NCBI GenBank assembly: GCA_904063045.1 | Contig: CAJFCJ010000004.1 | Location: forward strand, 609,498 to 673,497 | Direction of reading: 5' to 3' | From: Dimorphilus gyrociliatus | Lineage: Eukaryota > Annelida > Polychaeta > Dinophilidae | DNA length: 64,000 bases | Part shown: one piece after another, positions 50,508 to 61,707 of the stretch | How the letters are laid out: every line of letters starts with the position of its first letter | How positions within the stretch are numbered: the first letter of the stretch is position 1 | The notes under the pieces: generated by a model | Seen by the model: the letters and a program-made list of their open reading frames with translations, nothing else | Told to the model about the DNA's origin: nothing | Databases searched by the model: none | Made by a program: the position numbers and the translations under genes

Positions 50508-52185
50508 AAAAACTACTACATTGATTGAAAATTTTTATAGATAACTATATTATTGTATTTTCTAAAATAGAATACATTTTAAATAAACTTATACTAGTAC
50601 TTTAAAATAGAATAAAATGGTTAGTTTAATAATCGAAAGATGGCAGTACTATAGAGTTTTTTAGTAGTAGTACAAGGTTTACCTGGTGTACACTAGATAC
50701 AACGACATACGACAGATAAGAGAAAGATATAAGAAAGAGAGATTTACATACTAAATTTATTATTTTACAATATTTTTACCAAGGCGAATAAATATTTAAA
50801 AAGGAGAAAACTAGCAAGAGTCTGGTCAGTATAAACCTTTTAATTGTTATATTTCTCTCTCTCTCCTCTCCTCTTCTCTCTCTTCTATCGAAATTCATAT
50901 CTAGATCAGTAGTTAACAGAATCGTACGATACGTAAAAATAAGTATATTAGTATTAATATTGTCAGTATTTAACGAAAACCTTACAAAACTAAGAGAAAG
51001 TAGATAAATATGATTGAAAGGGTATTATCATTCTATTCGTCTCGTAGATATGTTTATTTTGACAATAAGGAAGAGTTGGTTAAAAAATATATATAACCTT
51101 CAAAATCTCCAGTATAATAACTGTTTTACTATAACCACAATAATATGAAAGTAGTCACGACTGTATATAATATATAAATGAATATCTATTATACTTTACG
51201 TGGATATTTACCTTGAAAGTTCGAAAATACCAGCCCTTTTGTAATTTTTACACGTCTTAGTCTCTTTTTTGGTATGTGTATACTATAATATGTCATTACA
51301 TCATTGTCGATAATTAAATTAAAAGAGACAATAGCACTTGTTCTGTCTTATTGTCTAAATTTTTGTTTTATTTTTCCTACCTCTATAAAAAAAAGGAAAG
51401 TAAAATGTCTATTTGTTCCTTGTTTTATCTGCATATATACTGTATATTATTTCCGTTCAAAACAATGTTAAAAGTACTTATCTTCTCGTAGGCCTATGCC
51501 AACGTAAAGTTTATTTACGCATTGAAGAAATATTTTACTAAAAATAGAACAAAAGTTTTCACCACAAGTATATAGTGTTTTATAATAACAACACAGAGGT
51601 TGTTTAGTGCAATAATTATTCATTCTTTTTACTCGAATACCACGATCTTCATGCAGGAAACAGATGAGATCAGGGCTAAGGTATGATTGTTGTATAAATT
51701 GAACAGAAATTACGTTAATTCTACTTGTTAATAGAAAAGTATTTATATAACAGATGAAAATTTGTTTATAGTGAAATAAATAGTTCATTGTGTAATTTAA
51801 GCTTTATTTGATTAATTTGACATTGGAGCTGAAAGAGCCTCGCTAACCTAATGTAACCAATGTTAGTTTTATTGTTTTTATCGAAATTATTTTACAAGGA
51901 CAATAGAAATTAGATGACGATTTTAAGTGGATTATTGTTATTTACTCACTGATCGGTATATGTTAGATCATTAGATATTTTCATCAGGATTTTTAACTAA
52001 TATCATATCAAATATTACCATAAACTTTCGTAGCTTTATTAGTTATATTTACCTAAAATTTAAATAATGATAAGGTTAAATTGATCCTCATTATTTTGAT
52101 CAAGTCAACATTTATTTATCTTATCTGTTTGTTTTACGCAGCAAACTTCTTGGCTTGACATAAGTACGGAATAAAACAAAGAAAA
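50508..52185. other. Intergenic region before the bZIP gene
   Basis: AT-rich, with CT repeats at 50855-50885 and a small hairpin CGTAAA/TTTACG near 51500. A strong acceptor (GTTTGTTTTACGCAG, ending at 52141) lies 44 bp before the bZIP ATG, so a 5' UTR exon of that gene probably lies here. Confidence 0.5.
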
Positions 52186-52575
52186 ATGATGGACAATGAT
52201 CATTCAGAATTGGAAGGATTGAATGAGAAAATCATGGAAACTTCGTCCGAATACGTTCCCTCAACATCGGATGGATCGGAATATTTAATGAGTACAAGGA
52301 ATAAAAATATAAGACGCCATATTGGTCGAAGGTTAGCTAGAAATGTTGATAACCTATCCGAAGACGAAAAGAGAAAATTGGCCCAAAGACGGGAGAGGAA
52401 TAAGCAAGCAGCAGCCAAATTCAGAGAAAAGATCAAGAGGACAATCCTGGAGTTAGAAGAGGAAAAATCTATTTGGGAAAGGAGAGTTTCGGAGAATTTG
52501 GCAAGAATCGATAGATTAAAAGCATCTGCAAATCATCTCAAAGAAATATGCAACTCGCATAAATGTGTTGCTTGA
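52186..52575 (+). CDS. Fos/ATF3-like bZIP transcription factor, 129 aa
   Basis: DNA-binding factor encoded in one coding exon. Acidic/serine N-terminus (about 1-50), then basic region KRKLAQRRERNKQAAAKFRE (about 64-83) and a leucine zipper (about 88-120: LELEEEKSIWERRVSENLAR...). It ends HKC, recalling HRPxC at the end of Fos and ATF3 zippers. RRERNKxAAAK is diagnostic of the Fos/ATF3/JDP group. The position normally occupied by the redox-sensitive Cys (AAAKCR) is Phe, followed by RE rather than RxR. The first of two adjacent ATGs is taken as start. A 5' UTR intron is likely. Confidence 0.85.
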   Translation: MMDNDHSELEGLNEKIMETSSEYVPSTSDGSEYLMSTRNKNIRRHIGRRLARNVDNLSEDEKRKLAQRRERNKQAAAKFREKIKRTILELEEEKSIWERRVSENLARIDRLKASANHLKEICNSHKCVA

Positions 52576-52607
52576 CGAAGAAATCTTTAAAAAGAAAATC
52601 ATTGCTT

Positions 52608-52613
52608 AATAAA
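52608..52613 (+). terminator. Polyadenylation signal of the bZIP gene
   Basis: AATAAA 33 bp after the stop codon. Confidence 0.5.
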
Positions 52614-53119
52614 AAGATTTTCAACTTTTATTATAATAATCAGGAAAAAAATGAAAACGAAAAGTCTTGGTTATCCAAAGAATATTTTTCAGTATTAATT
52701 TCTGTAATTCTTCAGCTGTGCTCTACTTTGTTTTTGTTCTTCTTTCTTGTATCACATTTCATTTTGTACAGCGCAGAGGTTATACTTTATTAAATGCTAT
52801 ATTATACAGCTTCCAAGAAATATGCTATATATATATATATATATATACATGTTCTTCTCTTTAGCTTTTTGTGTTCAAAAAACAATTTGGTTGTAGTAAA
52901 AATTAAATAAATTAAATTTCCATCCTAAAACATAACAGTTTAGTTCCAAAAGACTGAACAATATCGTTTTTTTATTTATTAACGAAAAGACATCAATTAA
53001 TAATTTAAAATTACTTTCATAGTCGGTTTTTTTGCGATAACTCTCAAATTAATCGTAAAAATTATTCCTTTCCTTATGAATGTACAAAGGTATTTTTTTT
53101 CTTATTTTTTTATAGAGTG
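52614..53119. other. Convergent 3' flanks of the bZIP gene and CDK9
   Basis: AT-rich, with a (TA)n run at 52826-52847. Minus-strand AATAAA near 52972 suits CDK9 polyadenylation. No gene. Confidence 0.5.
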
Positions 53120-54440
53120 TCAAAAAACTCTTTCAACGTGGTGATCTGGATTGACCGCTGGACCACCCCCAGCCGCCCCGGGTCGATGAGCTCCGTGTCG
53201 TTGATTCCTTCTGGGTTGAGAGTACATTTCAAACATACCTGTCGTATATTGTGCAAGTGTTTTAGATAAATCTGAGGGCATAGGATCGGTGTAAAAGAGA
53301 TCATGTTCCAAAGCTGTGTCAGTTGTTATCCTTTGAGCTGGGTCTAATGTTAAAAGTTTGTCTAATAAATCTAAAGCGTATGGGTCTTTTACATATGCCT
53401 TTAGTCTTTCTTTCACCCGTCGTTTTGCTTGTCCTAACTTAATTTTTGAAAATAGGTCTAACTGATCAACTCCTGGCCAGACATCAGTTGTTATAGTACC
53501 ACAAAGATTCATAATCAAGTTTATTTGCTCTTGTTCTGTTGCACCCTGCATTATCGGTGTTCTTGTCCACAATTCAGCCATTATACAGCCTGTACTCCAC
53601 ACGTCAATTTGAGGCCCATAATTTCTTGCTCCTAACAGCAATTCAGGAGCCCTGTACCATAAAGTAACAACCCTATTTGTATATCGATGTTGTCTCGTTT
53701 GTGATGTGGCTCTTGCAAGTCCGAAATCAGCTAGTTTAATTTGTCCCTGACGAGTCACAAGAACGTTAGCAGATTTCATATCTCTGTGGAGAACTTTGTT
53801 TCCATGTATATAATAGAGTCCGTTTAAAATCTATGGAAAAGAAGGGAAACAACGATAGATTGTTGTATGTAAATATCACTAAGTATTTCGTTTTCTCTCA
53901 ACATCTTTAAAACATTTTGAACCTCCAGAAAGACGCTAAAATTAAAGATAAATAACGTACCTGCTGCATAATTCTCTTGACGTCGCCAAGATGAAATTTT
54001 ACTGTAACATTATTTAGTAATCCGGCTAAATCATGATCACAAAATTCGAAGACTAGATAGAATGATGTCTTAAAGCGATTATACTGAGTTGCTTTTGTTC
54101 TACATATTTCTAATAGATGGATGACGTTATCGTGTTTAAGCTGTTGTAATATTTTGATTTCTCTGATAGCAGTAATAGGAAATCCTTCTTTCTCATTGTC
54201 CATGATAATCTTTTTTAAGGCCACAAATTTTCTCTCACCATTTTTCGGTCTTGCTTTAAACACCTCACTGAATAGTAGAAGCATGGTCTACTTTATGTAG
54301 GAAATATGAATAAGTACTTACCCAAATGTACCATGTCCTACTTTTTGAACTTTTTCATAGTGTGCAAAACAATCTCGACAATGAGGAAACTCATAAGAAG
54401 CTAAAGGGTGAGGATGTGATTGATTATTTGAATTCGCCAT
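53120..54440 (-). CDS. CDK9: Cyclin-dependent kinase 9 (P-TEFb catalytic subunit), 378 aa
   Basis: Phosphorylates the RNA polymerase II tail and pause factors with cyclin T to release paused polymerase. Exons 54440-54322, 54267-53961 and 53830-53120; phases agree. Glycine loop VGHGTFGEV, catalytic Lys in VALKK, signature helix PITAIRE (family PITALRE), DHDLAG hinge, HRDMKSANV catalytic loop, LADFGLA, and T-loop Thr in HRYTNRVVTLWYRAPE. The C-terminus EMYSQPRRNQRHG...VERVF agrees with the family (...PPRR...FERVF). Length is close to the usual 372. The last 40 codons are unusually GC-rich for the window and contain glycine/proline/alanine. Tandem with alpha-catenin on the same strand, 350 bp apart. 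Confidence 0.97.
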
Positions 54441-54788
54441 GATTCGTAATAAAAGAGCCTAACAAAAATGGAAGACACCAGTTTTCGCTTAAGCATTATT
54501 TTCGTAATAGTATGTTTTGCTCAACATCAATTTTGTCTTTCAAATGATATGAATTTATTTTTGAGATTCACTTTTGAAAAGATTACATTCACATTACAAA
54601 AGATACTACATAAAATCACTAAGTGTAGAAATATCATAAAAATACACGAATCTACGCAACTTTAACAAAGTATAAAGATAAGACATAGATTTAGATATGA
54701 AAAACGAATATTCAGATTTTTGTCAAGTAAAAACGCATTCAAGAGAAAACTGACAAAAATTCTAAATGAATATCTGAAAAGAGATTAA
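54441..54788. other. Short intergenic gap between CDK9 and alpha-catenin
   Basis: Contains the CDK9 5' flank and the alpha-catenin 3' flank, with minus-strand AATAAA near 54553. The plus-strand ORF 54468-54665 is not recognisable. Confidence 0.5.
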
Positions 54789-57700
54789 TTAGGCATCTGT
54801 GAATTTACTTAATTCATGAACAGGTTCCATTTTTTGTTGTCGCTCACTACGTCTAATTCGTGCCCTGACTTCCAGTGGATCGTCAGGTCGAACTAATGGT
54901 TTCTTGTCAGGGGCGCGCATTTTCCATGTCACTTGTAAGTTCTGTAAAAAGGAAATGGATTAAAAGCTAATAATAAAGAATAAATGTTTATCAAACAGGT
55001 CTTAAACCATGCTATAAAACTTCATAACTTCAATATTACAACTAGCAACATGCAACTTTGCAACATATAAACAGTATAAATTTATGCTTTTATAAATATA
55101 AACATATCTTTATATTAATATATATTATGTATATACAATCATTCTTTTTCTTGGTAAAACCGTATTGGTAGGGAAGATAGCGTTTGTCTTTCACGGGAAA
55201 ACAATACCAACAAAGTTTTCCTAAAATAAAAACTAACAAAATAAAAATCCATCACTCTATTCTTCTATTTATCCATTCAATATCTCTTTTTCTATATCAT
55301 TTGATCATTTCTCTACGCCTATGCGTCCGTATAGATGAACAAATAAACTAAATGAACCAGTTAACAACATGCAAAAAGTCTTCATTTGAAAGGATTATAA
55401 GCGCATGCCTTTTAATACACGATTACGAACTAAAACGATGTTTCCCCAATTATTTACAAACATTTTGGGCCTTTATTCGCAGAAGGCCTGCGTTTAATGG
55501 TACTAGTTTGTTGTATAACCGTATGAGCAATTCTTGGTCCAAGAGCTTGTACTTTTTCACCTAATTTTTTAGGTACAGTACTTCTAATTCGCCATTGTAC
55601 TACAGGTTGCTGGTTGATCATAAGTAATCATCATAAAAAGTTAAGTAATACGTGAAAGAAAAGCTATAGATTACGAATTGTAATAATATTCTTAAATAAG
55701 TGTAAAAAGTGGATATAATCGGTATTTAAAAGCTCTTTACATACCTTGGCACCAGATTTATATTTGGTTGAAGCAACATATGAAGCTTTAACAGCCAGAA
55801 CGACTGCATTCATTAAATTCTTAGCAGCTTGTATTAGCGAGGTTGCACTGTCCAACTACAATAAAATTTATTGAAATTCTCTATTTATAGCGTTACTAAT
55901 AGTGATAAAATTACCCCAGAAACGATTAACTCTCCGCTTATATTTTGCACATCGGCTTTTACTTTACTGGTAATATTAAGTTGATGGCAGTAGAGGGCAA
56001 TTCTTTGTAGATAGGCTAACAGGTCTTTTTTCGATGCTGATTCTGGACAATGTTGAACGATTTCCTTACACAATTTATCTAGATTGGAGCCGGCTTCTGA
56101 AATCTTTTTAGCAGCGTTAATAACGTCCATTGTATTTTTTAGAGGGCCTCTTCCTCTGTAAAGTACAAAATGAAATGTTTGGTTAATATCTTATTTTTTG
56201 TTGTCCAAAATAAAAATAACAAAAAAATACTAACCTTGTGAAATCCGTCATTTCCATCATAATCATACACATTTGCTTGGCAAGAACGATAATTTCATTT
56301 CCGCTATCGTCCCATTTAGCGACTTCTCTTTCAAATCTCTTTCTTTCAACGAAGAAATGGGCAACTTGCTGATCAAAGTGTGCTCTTTGCTCTTCAGGCA
56401 TTTGATCAATAACCATTCTCATTTTAGCCCTATCGCTGGAATCGTCGATATGCTCTTTCTGAACATCATCTTGAGCCATTATCATGCCGCCTATAGATGA
56501 GAATATAAACAAACGCTAAAATATTTGCAAATGATAAAAATGAAAGAACGGTGACGGAAAAAGCACAAAAGATAGATAAAAGTCGTTTTTATTTTCCTTT
56601 ATACTATTATCGTTTTTTATAATACAAAGATGACTAAAAGTAATAAAAACCGTTATCGCTTCTTCTATCCATACTTCCTGTACCATATTCGTAAGAATAG
56701 CTACTATATGGATTCATACCATCCATATCCGACATCGATTGATCATAATCTTCACTCTGGGGAAAAAAATAATTAGAATGAATGTTGATATAGTTAGAGA
56801 ATGATTTGCTATTACTCTATTTAATAAAACGGATTGTTTAATATCTTTAACGCCTTCGTATATCAATCCGGCAGAATTAATAAATGTATCTTTATCGTCA
56901 GTCGAAAACTGAATTGACGGATTGCTCTCCATCTTGTCCAACACGTAGCGAAGATTGTTTATAAAATTAGGAACAGCTGAAAAGAAAGGTTATTGATGGA
57001 TAGGTAACATTCTTAATAAATATCATTAAATTTTTAGCGGATTAATTACTTTTATCTCTGAGTAAAATGACACTTTGTAAAACTCTCTCCGTGTAGGGGC
57101 CGGGCTGATATTTCTCCATTTCAACACCAACAACGTCAGCTATTCTCTGTGACCTTCCTATTAATTTACGACCATTTTCATGAAGAGCATCTATATTTCC
57201 CTCATCTAATGCTTGGATGCAACCCTTAACATCTTCTAATATATGATTTTCTGTATAAAAAAGATAAAATTTATGTAATTAAAATGCAGTAAGTTTCACA
57301 TCAATAGCATACCAGAAACATTTAGAAAATCTTCAATAAGCATAATATCGTCGATGGCATCTGTAAGTAATCTGGTCTGTTTTAGCCAGCTATCCTTAAA
57401 TACGTCCATATTTTCCAGGGCAACCTTCGAATCGGGTCTTAGAGCTAAAATTCTAGCGGCATTGAGAACCTTTCAAGTGAAATTAAATAAGAAAATTTAT
57501 TAAAATTTAATTGAAAAAAGAGTAAAAGGCGTCATAATCTTACTTGAGGGTACAAATTTTCAATGTTTGCAGCTGCCAAACGAACGAATTTCACACCTTC
57601 TTCATGATTAGACATAGAACAAGCGAGATTGGCAACCTCTACCATTTTTGATGCGTGCTCAGTAAATCTACGTCCGTATTCGTTTTCCACATCCTCTACT

Positions 57701-60159
57701 TTACCAGCTTTAGCAGCGTCGATCAAATCGAATAACGGACCGGAAGTATCGAAAAAAGTGTCAGAAACGTGATCAACAACGGCTCGCCTAAGCTATTATA
57801 TATCAAAAGAATAATCGTTGTTAGTTTTCGATTAATTGTTGTTCTTTTTAAAGAAAATATGAACAATTTTATAATATATACAAAATGGTGCATAAAAGTA
57901 TAAAGATAAAAATTCACATACCTGCTTTCTTAAGTCAGTAGTTCTTGTACAGACTTGGTCAATAGCTCTAGTAATATTGTTTGTTCTTTCCGAATTGCCC
58001 ATCTGTTCATATTTTGATTTTAATTTAGAAAAAGCCATAGGTTTTCGCTTTGTTTTATAGACTATCTTCAATAACAAAAACGGTTGCGAATAAAAAAGGC
58101 GCTATAACTATTATCTTTTGTACTGATAACGCGAAAATGATCGATTTATTATTATGATTTAATAGATAAGCATAATAATGCTATCTTATACCTTAAAGAG
58201 CTTATTGATTATTTAATTAGAAAAATGCTAATGTAGAGAAGTTAACTAATTGAGTTATATAATTTTCATATTTATATGGTTTGGATTGATCTAACATAAG
58301 GCGTTGCATAGATTGAGAGAAAAATAACAGTAACTTACATTTTTCATTGATTCCGTTAGAAGGTCCTGCAATGCTTGTCTGACAGCATTACATTCTTCAA
58401 CTATTCTATCCCTTCTTTCATCTCTTGTACAACTACTGTCAGCCATCAGAGCAGCCCCACTTATTATACTTTCCAGCCTTTCTTCTAGACTAGGACCCTG
58501 TCTTCTTCCGCCTTTACCAGAATCAGGATCCATTATTCGAATCTAATAAGTATAAATTCGATTCATTTTATTAAAAATATAAACGAAAACTCTATTACAT
58601 CGAATTCATCAAGCGCATTAGCTAATTCTCCTGGCCCATCGAATGGATGGCCATCCATTCCCTTTGATTGGGCTACTCCGGAAATTTGATCCACAGCATC
58701 GCATACTTGTTTCAACACATAATCCCGATTTGCTCTTGCAGCAGCTAATTCCGGATGTCGAACGTAAACTTTGGAAGCCGTCAGTAAAGGGAGAGTATTC
58801 GTTTTCAACATGGCTCTAGCAGAGGCCATTCTTTCTCTGTTATAAGGGTCTTTCAAATCCAATTGTCGTCTTCCAGCCCTTTCGCTCAAAGCCATAACAC
58901 CGGTGCCAAAATCTTTAAACGCAGATCTGAGTTCTTTTTCACTGGAAGCATCTCTTACTCTATCGAGATCGCTTTGAACCTACGGTAGATTGGAGAAATG
59001 TTATCATTATCAAAGTATAACATGAAAAAAATTGACTAATATTCGCTATGTACATTTTAAAGAATTAGTTTAGATATACATTTTTTGATACAAAAGCGAG
59101 TAACTGTCTACTGTATAGAAAATTAATTATATATAGAGTAATTACTTACAGTTCTTAACGCTTTCAACAAATTATTCACATCTACCATATCAGCAAGAAT
59201 CAAAAGTCTTGTTACAGCACCCAACAAAGCTCTTGCTGCTCTTACCATAGTACCTCTTTTCATTGACGAACAAGGATCCCCGGCAAAATCATCACTTGCC
59301 AATTTCATTGCATCGCCTGCAGTTCAAAGCACATATTAATAATACAGTAAATAAAATAACCTTATGAATAATAATTGATATTTACGAAGCGCTAGAGAAA
59401 AATTTATTTTAACGAGAATATAATTTTCGTTTTTTTTGCGCTGAATTATTGGATAAATATTATCTTAATAATATTCAAATATTATACAAAAGGGATATAA
59501 GAGTTGTGAATAAATATCCAGTAATTATAGAGAATTTGTTTCGGAGATTTCGTTAGCTTATTTGTTATTAGGAAACCTCTTAAACCGGCCTTTGAATAAG
59601 AAAGAATAATACTGTTGATGAAATCAAGCAAAAAAATTGGTGTGTTTCATATATAAATTCTCCCGATACAATACAACAAAGGCTTATGATAAGCTAAGGA
59701 CCAGCAAACTACATAGAGAAAATCGCGAGAACAAGATTAAACACGCCTCTCTGAGCATTCCATCAAGCATAATAAGATTTTGTTTCTATTTTACAAACCG
59801 GTTTTTTTAACTTCTTCAACAGCAGTAAACATTTCATTACGAATTTCGACATTTTCTTCAGCGATTTTCTGGCCTTCGTTGATAAAATGATCAATTGCCC
59901 TGGCAACGGCTGTACTGAGAACTTTAGCTTTTTTTGATCGTCCCTTTTTACCTCTAGTTGGACCTTTCTGACTAACTAAAGTAGTCACCTGCAATATTAT
60001 TCAACGGTTTTAAACACATTAAAGCACCAGCTCTTTCATACACACCTGTGTTACAAGCGGCTCTAGAGTTTTTTCCACGGATTTTGTTTTAATTTCGAGA
60101 TTCTTAGGATCCCATTGAAAATGTAGTGTAGACATTGGTTGAGGAGTTACCACAGACAT
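54789..60159 (-). CDS. CTNNA: Alpha-catenin, 15 coding exons, about 900 aa
   Basis: Links cadherin-bound beta-catenin to F-actin at adherens junctions. Exons: 60159-60046, 59988-59799, 59316-59150, 58979-58599, 58542-58339, 58002-57922, 57792-57544, 57469-57313, 57250-57050, 56976-56816, 56756-56720, 56490-56235, 56155-55915, 55855-55745 and 54941-54789; all phases agree. Total 900 aa against 906 in human alpha-E. Beta-catenin-binding N-terminus (FQWDPKNLEIKT, EPLVTQVTTLV), ADDPCSSMKRG-like block (FAGDPCSSMKRGTMVRAARA), vinculin-binding/M region (RPSLEERLES-like GPSLEERLESIISGAALMADSS) and actin-binding domain (LAKQMCMIMMEMTDFTR, LQRIALYCHQLNI, KASYVASTKY). C-tail LQVTWKMRAPDKKPLV. An alternative last exon is listed separately. 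Confidence 0.97.
55454..55609 (-). CDS. Alternative last exon of alpha-catenin (51 aa)
   Basis: Between exon 14 and the canonical last exon is a second open exon, 55609-55454, preceded by CTTATGATCAACCAG and ending in TAA. It is phase 0, as exon 14 requires, and begins QPVVQWRIRSTVPKKL, which aligns with the canonical NLQVTWKMRAPDKKPL (xxVxW[KR][MI]R...KKxL). It then diverges (GEKVQALGPRIAHTVI ... IKRRPSANKGPKCL). Using it would give a 901-residue protein with the same start of the actin-binding tail and a different end. AATAAA sits inside it, 18 bp before the stop, and could direct polyadenylation. Confidence 0.65.
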   Translation of the reverse strand, partial: QPVVQWRIRSTVPKKLGEKVQALGPRIAHTVIQQTSTIKRRPSANKGPKCL

Positions 60160-60640
60160 CGTTAAAAATTTATTTAAGGGTTTAAAATAGTAAACCTGAC
60201 GAATGAATCACCAATTACTGCATATTAACCAGTTTAAGAGTATAAAGAAATGTATAAATACTTACAAAGTAAATGCAAAATCTCTCTTTTCATTTAAAAT
60301 ATATCACTAAATTGTTTGATTAAAATTCGGGAAAGTAAATTTCGATATAAATGAGTGAAAAAGGATTTTGTTATTGTTATTCGAAAATACTTCCGGAGAA
60401 TTGACAGGATCTTTGCAAAATGTTTTTATTGACCAAAAATCTTAATAGATTATTGATATTTTAAAGAAATTAATTAATTAAATTTTTTCATGATTTTTTT
60501 ATTATCAATTAGTCGAGATATATCTTGAAATAATTAATTGACCAATGATCTCTCGCCACGAGCAGTTGGCGCCATCTCTACGCAACCGGCTAAATAGATT
60601 GACATTTTTGACTAAGTTTTTAGCAAGACAACGAAACAAG
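60160..60640. promoter_or_regulatory. Divergent promoter region of alpha-catenin and the CxxC gene
   Basis: 480 bp between opposite start codons. Contains CCAAT at 60542-60546 and TTGGCGCC at 60567-60574 (E2F-like, merging into CGCCATCT). An upstream in-frame ATG of the CxxC gene at 60545 would add 32 residues before the signal peptide and is less likely the start. Confidence 0.4.
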
Positions 60641-61707
60641 ATGCAAAAATTCAACGCTTATTTACTCGCTACTCTATTTATAGGAATTTTGATCTTTTCC
60701 TTTGCTAGTAGTGCCGAAGATAAACCCGAATCAGAAGACAGCAGCGTTGAAGTAGATCAAGATAAGTTAGAATACACGAAGGGCTCGTTGTGCAACTATT
60801 GTAAATACTGCAAAGTATGGTATTATCGCTCTCAAATTTCTTTAATAATTATCCTTATTTCTTTTCAGTTTTGTAAATTGTGCGACAAAGACTGTCCTTG
60901 CGAAAAATCACCTCAAAAGCCCAACTGTCACATGTGTAAGGTATGTATTTATGATTACTAGAGACGATTACTATAAGAATATGTATTTACATATAATTAT
61001 ATAGGCATTTACTTGTAAAAACTGAAAAAAAGGCCCCAAGCCGTTATCAATAAGAAAGAAATTTTATTATCTTAGAAGGGTTACATTTTAAACCTCGCTA
61101 TTATATTTCTTAGAAAATCAATAACTTGACGTGAACTAGGGGGTAAAATTGAATCGTTCGCTATATTTAACAAAAGATTATAGACTATTAATAGAAGCCC
61201 ACTCCTTAACAAACTTTAATTATTTCAAAAGTACGACTAAATACGAAAATAAAAAATGTTTCGATACACCTATCTTTCAAGATAAGAAAATCACTAAAAG
61301 AGATGTTAAATATTACCTATTTAAATAAATGCTAAATAGACATATTTCAGTACCTCGAACAAAAAACAATTATTAATATATATATATATATATATATATA
61401 TTTAATTATACTTATCCGTATTTCTTAATAATCTTAAATTTCTATTCTTAAATTCTTTTGTGTTGTTTTACAGTACTGCAAATTTTGCACCTTATGCACA
61501 GTTTGTGATAAGGTTTGTCAACCGAACGGCTTCATCGATCGTATGTCAGCAAAGCTTATCAAGTAAGAGAACAGTTTATTTGTTTACAAAATAGACAATA
61601 ACTTTTTATTATTTTTCAAAAGTGCTTTCTCACCCTCCGATGCCAACGAAGATCAAGTAAAGAAAGATTTGAAAACTGTTGAAAAATGGGTCAAGGAAGA
61701 GTTATAA
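60641..61707 (+). CDS. Secreted or luminal CxxC-repeat protein, 139 aa, HRC-like cysteine motif
   Basis: Exons 60641-60814, 60869-60940, 61474-61562 and 61623-61707; phases agree. Signal peptide about 1-25 (MQKFNAYLLATLFIGILIFS), an acidic stretch (DKPESEDSSVEVDQDK), then dense CxxC units: CNYCKYCKFCKLC, CPCEKSPQKPNCHMC, CKFCTLCTVCDKVC, QPNGFIDRM. The tail is charged and helical (DLKTVEKWVKEEL). The spacing resembles the C-terminal cysteine region of sarcoplasmic-reticulum histidine-rich calcium-binding protein, without its histidine/acidic repeats. It could act in the secretory lumen or bind metal; that is inference. Two exon boundaries fall inside the CxxC array. Intron 2 has a (TA)n run. 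Confidence 0.7.
61376..61401. repeat. (TA)n microsatellite
   Basis: About 13 TA units in intron 2 of the CxxC gene. Confidence 0.9.

Noticed and set aside
51468-51788. 106-codon minus-strand ORF with several cysteines
   Set aside because: No signal peptide at the start, no known cysteine pattern and no conserved neighbour signal; kept only as a weak possibility.
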